Source: an uncultured Bacteroidales bacterium (lineage in GTDB: Bacteria > Bacteroidota > Bacteroidia > Bacteroidales > Bacteroidaceae). Taken from it: 34,589 nucleotides of DNA. The notes beneath the pieces were generated by a model, which was given only the letters and a program-made list of their open reading frames with translations, was not told where the DNA came from and made no database searches. Below are positions 30,654 through 34,589 of this stretch, in pieces. A program made the position numbers and the translations under genes. The DNA lies in the NCBI GenBank assembly GCA_945837185.1, contig CAMAMZ010000002.1:1-34589 (forward strand), written 5' to 3'. How positions within the stretch are numbered: position 1 is the first letter of the stretch; each line of letters begins with the position of its first letter.

Positions 30654-33029
30654 ATGAAACTTTCAGAATTGAAAACCGGCGAAAGAGGTGTCATCGTCAA
30701 GGTGTACGGCCATGGCGGTTTCCGCAAGCGCATTGTTGAAATGGGCTTTTCCAAAGGAAAGATTGTTGAGGTACTGCTCAATGCTCCTTTGCAAGACCCC
30801 GTAAAATATAAGGTATTGGGCTATGAGGTGTCTATGCGCCGCTGTGAAGCCGACCAGATAGAGGTTGTCACACCTGAGGCGGCAGCCACTGTCGTGGGCG
30901 CCACAAGTATGCCCGCCATCACCGATGAGCAACTCACACGTGCTGCCCTCGACAAGCGAAAGGTTATCAACGTAGCCTTGGTGGGAAACCCCCACAGCGG
31001 AAAAACAACACTCTTCAACCTTATGTCGGGCAACGGCGAGCGGGGCGGCATCTATAACGGTGAAACCTTAGAGGCCAAGATAACGCAAGCCACCTTTGAA
31101 GGCTATACCTTCAACCTCATCGATCTTCCAGGCACCTATTCCCTTTCAGCTTATTCGCCCAAGGAACTTTATGTGCGTCGGCAAATCATAGACCACACCC
31201 CCGATGTGGTCATCAACGTGCTCGATGCGCGCAACTTAGAGCGCAATCTCTACCTCACCACCCAACTCATCGACATGCACCTGCGCATGGTTTGTGCTCT
31301 CAACATGTTCGACGAGGTGGAACGACGTGGTGACCATGTCGACCATGAGATGCTGGGACGACTATTCGGTGTACCCATGGTTCCTACCGTTCTCTCAGAA
31401 GGACGTGGTGTAGACCGCCTTTTCCGTACCCTTATCGATACCTATGAAGGCACGGAGGACACTGCTCCCCACTATCGCCACCTACACATCAATCACGGAC
31501 ACGAGATAGAGCATGGCATCACTGAGATACAGGAACATCTCAAACGCGACAGCAACGTGCGCCACCGCTATTCCACCCGCTACTTGGCCATCAAACTTCT
31601 GGAACGAGACAGCACCGCTGAACAGTACATCCGGCAGTTGCCCGATGCGGCAGCTATCCTGCAGCACCGAGACGAGGCAGCAGCACGCGTGAAGCAAGAA
31701 ACAGGTGACGACAGCGAGACGGCTGTCATCGATGCCAAATATGGCTTTATCCATGGTGCACTTCAAGAAGCACACTACACTACTGGTCACAACCACGATG
31801 ACTACCGTCTCACCCACCACATCGACAGTCTGCTGTCCAATCGCTATGTGGGTTTCCCCATCTTTCTCTTGGTACTGCTCGCACTCTTCTCCGCTACCTT
31901 CCTGTTAGGCCAATACCCCGCCTCATGGATAGAGTATGGGGTAGAAGCTCTCAGCGCCTTGGCTGGTCAACTTCTTCCCGAAGGCCCCATCAAAGCCCTC
32001 ATAACCGATGGTATCATCTGCGGTGTGGGTTCTGTGGCCGTCTTTGTGCCGCAAATCATCATCCTCTACCTCATGATAACCATCATGGAAGACTGCGGTT
32101 ATATGGCACGTGCAGCCTTCATTGTCGATAAGTTGATGCATAAAATCGGACTCCACGGCAAGTCGTTCATACCACTCGTCATGGGCTTTGGCTGCAATGT
32201 GCCCGCCATTCTGGCCACCCGCACCATCGAGAGTCCGCGAAGCCGCCTCATAACACTCCTCATCCTGCCCTTTATGAGCTGCTCGGCACGCCTTCCGGTC
32301 TACGTCATGATCAGCGCTGCCTTCTTCGCCCCTATCTGGCAACCCCTTGTGCTCTTTACCCTCTACCTCACGGGCATCCTCATGGCAGCATTGGTAAGCC
32401 GCCTGCTGGCACGCTATGTGGTGAAGGGTGATGATATGCCCTTTGTCATGGAGCTGCCTCCCTTCCGCCTCCCCACCTGGCGTTCGCTGGTGCGCCACAC
32501 TTGGGAAAAGGCCAAGGAATACATCCGCAAGATGGGAGGTGTCATCCTCGTGGCCTCCATCATCGTGTGGGCCTTAGGATATTTTCCTCACCATCCGCAG
32601 AGCACAACAGAAGAGCAACTCGAGCAGAGCTATATAGCACAGGCCGGACGTTTGGTAGAGCCCCTCTTTGAACCCCTCGGCTTTAACTGGAAACTCGACA
32701 TGGCCCTTGTGGCAGGTGTGGGCGCCAAGGAAATCATAGCCTCCACACTGGGCGTGCTCTATGCCCCCGAAAATAGTTCCTCTTCCCAGAATGAAACCAC
32801 GGAGACAATACTGCGAAGCCACATGGAGGCCGATGGCATCACTCCCGCCACAGCTTTCAGCTTCCTTATGTTTGTGCTCCTCTACTTCCCCTGCTTCGCC
32901 ACACTGGCAGCCATCCACAACGAAACAGGCTCCTGGAAATGGACGATAGGCAGCGCTACCTTTACCACCTTGGTGGCCTGGTGCATGGCAGCCCTCACCT
33001 TCCAGATAGGATCCCTCCTACTCTCCTGA
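30654..33029 (+). CDS. feoB: Ferrous iron transporter, FeoA-FeoB fusion, 791 aa
   Basis: The protein imports Fe2+ across the inner membrane. A FeoA (SH3-like) domain fills residues 1 to about 75. The FeoB G-domain follows, with G1 GNPHSGKT (111-118), G3 DLPG (157-160) and G4 NMFD (217-220). A helical GDI-like region (about 280-375) leads to the two Gate/core membrane parts (GFGCNVPAILATRTIESPRSR and VAGVGAKEIIASTLGVLY). The FeoA-FeoB fusion is a known Bacteroidota arrangement. The fourth P-loop residue is His114 where FeoB normally has Asn. It is followed after 32 nt by sdaA and then the FeoB-associated peptide gene. Confidence 0.96.
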   Translation: MKLSELKTGERGVIVKVYGHGGFRKRIVEMGFSKGKIVEVLLNAPLQDPVKYKVLGYEVSMRRCEADQIEVVTPEAAATVVGATSMPAITDEQLTRAALDKRKVINVALVGNPHSGKTTLFNLMSGNGERGGIYNGETLEAKITQATFEGYTFNLIDLPGTYSLSAYSPKELYVRRQIIDHTPDVVINVLDARNLERNLYLTTQLIDMHLRMVCALNMFDEVERRGDHVDHEMLGRLFGVPMVPTVLSEGRGVDRLFRTLIDTYEGTEDTAPHYRHLHINHGHEIEHGITEIQEHLKRDSNVRHRYSTRYLAIKLLERDSTAEQYIRQLPDAAAILQHRDEAAARVKQETGDDSETAVIDAKYGFIHGALQEAHYTTGHNHDDYRLTHHIDSLLSNRYVGFPIFLLVLLALFSATFLLGQYPASWIEYGVEALSALAGQLLPEGPIKALITDGIICGVGSVAVFVPQIIILYLMITIMEDCGYMARAAFIVDKLMHKIGLHGKSFIPLVMGFGCNVPAILATRTIESPRSRLITLLILPFMSCSARLPVYVMISAAFFAPIWQPLVLFTLYLTGILMAALVSRLLARYVVKGDDMPFVMELPPFRLPTWRSLVRHTWEKAKEYIRKMGGVILVASIIVWALGYFPHHPQSTTEEQLEQSYIAQAGRLVEPLFEPLGFNWKLDMALVAGVGAKEIIASTLGVLYAPENSSSSQNETTETILRSHMEADGITPATAFSFLMFVLLYFPCFATLAAIHNETGSWKWTIGSATFTTLVAWCMAALTFQIGSLLLS

Positions 33030-33061
33030 TTCCCTGCAAGAAACCCAAAACTATCATACAG

Positions 33062-34255
33062 ATGAAATCGCTCAAAGAACTCTTCAAAATCGGCAAAGGT
33101 CCTTCGTCAAGCCACACCATGGGACCACTGAAGGCAGCCCGTCAATATGCTGACCGTTTTCCCCATGCTACATCCTATGATGTCACCCTCTACGGCAGTC
33201 TTGCCGCCACTGGCAAGGGACACATGACCGACACCGCCATCCGTGAGGTGCTCGAGCAGTATGCTCCTGTCACCATCCACTGGCAACCCGATGTATTCCT
33301 CCCCTTCCATCCCAACGGCATGAAGTTCATGGCCGACGGCGCTAACGAATGGACGGTATACAGCATAGGAGGGGGTGCCCTCTCAGAAGGCAAGGCCACG
33401 GGCGACAGTTTCGATACTCCCGACGTCTACCCTATGCACCTTCTCACCGACATCCTCGCTTGGTGCGAGAAAAGTGGCAGAAGCTACTGGGAATATGTGG
33501 AACAATGTGAAGGCCCTGAAATCTGGTCCTTCCTGCAATCGGTATGGGAAACCATGCAGGCCGCAGTTGAGCGCGGCATAGAGCATGAAGGTGTGCTCCC
33601 TGGTCCCTTAGGTCTCTCGCGCAAAGCTCCCGTCTACTATGTGAAAGCAACAGGCTACAAACAGTCGTTGCAGTCGCGGGGCCTCGTCTATGCCTATGCC
33701 CTTGCCGTAAGCGAAGAGAATGCCTCGGGTGGTACCATCGTTACAGCACCCACCTGTGGTGCCTGCGGCATCGTTCCCGCTGTTCTCTACCACCTCTCTC
33801 GCGGCCACCATTTCAGCGACACACGCATCCTTCATGCCCTTGCCACAGCAGGTTTGATAGGTAATGTAGTGAAACACAATGCCTCCATCTCGGGAGCCGA
33901 CGTGGGTTGCCAGGGCGAGGTAGGTGTAGCATGTGCCATGGCCTCCGCTGCCGCCTGCCAGTTATTCGGTGGCAGCACCGCGCAAATAGAATATGCTGCT
34001 GAAATGGGCTTAGAGCATCACTTGGGAATGACCTGCGACCCCGTATGCGGGCTTGTGCAGATACCCTGCATAGAACGCAATGCCTTTGCTGCCACACGAG
34101 CACTCGACTCCAACCTCTATGCAGCATTCTCCGACGGCAGACACCGAGTGAGTTTCGACCATGTGGTAAAAGCGATGAAACAAACCGGTCACGACCTTCC
34201 CTCACTGTATAAGGAAACCAGCGAAGGCGGTCTGGCCAAAACATTTGGTTTCTGA
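33062..34255 (+). CDS. sdaA: L-serine ammonia-lyase, iron-sulfur dependent, single chain
   Basis: The enzyme deaminates L-serine to pyruvate in the cytoplasm using a [4Fe-4S] cluster. The beta domain lies first (GPSSSHTMGP at 13-22 is the serine-binding loop) and the alpha domain follows (TAPTCGACGIVPA). Cluster cysteines are Cys283 (GCQGEVG), Cys325 (TCDPVCG) and Cys336 (QIPCIERN). Their 42- and 11-residue spacings equal those I recall for the Legionella enzyme (343, 385, 396). ATG 33062 gives 397 aa; upstream in-frame codons overlap feoB and are rejected. It sits 32 nt after feoAB, and its TGA shares a base with the next gene's ATG, so an iron-dependent enzyme is embedded in the Feo cluster. 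Confidence 0.96.
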   Translation: MKSLKELFKIGKGPSSSHTMGPLKAARQYADRFPHATSYDVTLYGSLAATGKGHMTDTAIREVLEQYAPVTIHWQPDVFLPFHPNGMKFMADGANEWTVYSIGGGALSEGKATGDSFDTPDVYPMHLLTDILAWCEKSGRSYWEYVEQCEGPEIWSFLQSVWETMQAAVERGIEHEGVLPGPLGLSRKAPVYYVKATGYKQSLQSRGLVYAYALAVSEENASGGTIVTAPTCGACGIVPAVLYHLSRGHHFSDTRILHALATAGLIGNVVKHNASISGADVGCQGEVGVACAMASAAACQLFGGSTAQIEYAAEMGLEHHLGMTCDPVCGLVQIPCIERNAFAATRALDSNLYAAFSDGRHRVSFDHVVKAMKQTGHDLPSLYKETSEGGLAKTFGF

Positions 34256-34455
34256 TGCAGTTGGCCATTGTAGTACTCATCCTGCTCTGCTGCGCCTGCT
34301 ACATTGTGCGCTCCCTGTACCGCACCGTTCGGCGGGGAGGCTGTCATGGCTGCTGTGGCAAAGGCTGTAACTGTACTGCCTGCGGCACAGCGCAACGACT
34401 TTCTCATCAGCAAAAATGCACGAAAAAACAAGAAACGTGCCAAAAAACATACTGA
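34255..34455 (+). CDS. FeoB-associated Cys-rich membrane protein, 66 aa
   Basis: A small protein with one N-terminal membrane helix (about 3-21, LAIVVLILLCCACYIV), a short basic stretch (RTVRRGG) and a Cys-rich tail (CHGCCGKGCNCTAC at 30-43). Eleven of 66 residues are cysteine. This matches the FeoB_associated family, which usually lies directly after feoB and is thought to aid ferrous iron uptake, like FeoC in other phyla. Here sdaA intervenes. Its ATG overlaps the sdaA stop as TGATG, implying coupled translation. The cysteines could bind Fe2+ or a cluster, but this has not been shown for the family as far as I know. Confidence 0.88.
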   Translation: MQLAIVVLILLCCACYIVRSLYRTVRRGGCHGCCGKGCNCTACGTAQRLSHQQKCTKKQETCQKTY

Positions 34456-34489
34456 AAACGGCAAGAGTTGAAAAAAAAGAGGCGGAAAA

Positions 34490-34521
34490 TTTGCACATCC
34501 CGGATAAAAGCCTTACCTTTG
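34490..34521 (+). promoter_or_regulatory. Promoter of the tRNA-Cys gene
   Basis: TTTG (34490-34493), a 20-nt spacer and TACCTTTG (34514-34521) match both Bacteroidota elements. Transcription should begin near 34525, about 14 nt before the tRNA. The gap 34456-34489 holds nothing else recognisable. Confidence 0.7.
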
Positions 34522-34538
34522 CACCGCAATCAACAAAT

Positions 34539-34589
34539 GGTACCTTGGCCGATCGGTTAGGTAACGGTCTGCAAAACCGTGTAGAGCAG
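34539..34589 (+). tRNA. tRNA-Cys (GCA anticodon), 3' end cut by the window edge
   Basis: The acceptor 5' strand GGTACCT (34539-34545) is followed by TG at positions 8-9 and a D-arm starting GCCG (34548-34551). The anticodon stem ACGGT (34564-34568) pairs with ACCGT (34576-34580) around the loop CTGCAAA, with anticodon GCA at 34571-34573. The T-arm and 3' acceptor strand lie beyond the window, so the acceptor pairing cannot be tested. Confidence 0.88.

Noticed and set aside
1..34589. Insertion sequences, prophage, CRISPR array, defence island
   Set aside because: No transposase, integrase, capsid, cas or nuclease-toxin gene was found, and no regularly spaced repeats. The gene content is mostly core.

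Overview
The window looks like a chromosomal segment from the phylum Bacteroidota, most likely Prevotella or a close relative. Four things point there. Most genes are preceded by the Bacteroidota -7 promoter box TAnnTTTG, sometimes with an upstream TTTG about 19-20 nt away, and seldom by a Shine-Dalgarno site. SecA has about 1,170 residues with an enlarged N-terminal region. FeoA is fused to FeoB. The gene content also includes a GldE-type CNNM/CBS protein, a TonB receptor with a carboxypeptidase-regulatory N-domain and a DUF4105 protein. I see no insertion sequence, prophage, CRISPR array or rRNA gene. This is mostly core genome.

Layout, left to right. 1-3.4 kb: an ECF sigma factor and a TonB-dependent receptor, both on the minus strand, with a 475-nt gap between them that holds a very small plus-strand gene pair. 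3.6-7.2 kb (plus): a sugar-phosphate nucleotidyltransferase, guaA, then queD-queE for queuosine precursor synthesis. 7.2-10.5 kb (minus): a 3'-5' exonuclease, an RlmI-like methyltransferase and tilS, an RNA-maintenance group. 10.7-13.8 kb (plus): ftsK and a LolA-like carrier, overlapping by 4 nt. 13.8-15.3 kb: a short HPPK-like gene (minus) facing away from a LysM glucosaminidase (plus). 15.3-17.6 kb (minus): rarA and a 2-hydroxyacid dehydrogenase. 17.7-18.6 kb (plus): an unrecognised protein with a very acidic tail. 18.7-24.2 kb (minus): an envelope-biogenesis cluster (FadL-like outer-membrane protein, LptC-like lipoprotein, CNNM/CBS protein, PpiD/SurA-like isomerase). 24.3-34.5 kb (plus): DUF4105 protein, a PafA-like phosphatase homologue that appears to have lost its active site, secA, feoAB, sdaA, a cysteine-rich FeoB-associated peptide, and a tRNA-Cys cut by the window edge.

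Several genes appear to work together. queD and queE catalyse successive steps, with tilS also acting on tRNA. FtsK, the LolA-like carrier, LptC, PpiD, SecA and the outer-membrane protein serve division, export and outer-membrane assembly. FeoAB, the [4Fe-4S] enzyme SdaA and the FeoB-associated peptide form a tightly spaced ferrous-iron cluster.

The points I consider most worth checking are: the translationally coupled tiny ORFs at 924-1072; several promoters whose -7 box lies only 4-8 nt before a start codon, which predicts leaderless or nearly leaderless mRNAs; the degenerate phosphatase coupled to the DUF4105 membrane protein; sdaA sitting between feoAB and its accessory peptide; and the acidic-tail protein beside rarA. 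All functional calls come from reading motifs by eye. No database search was run.
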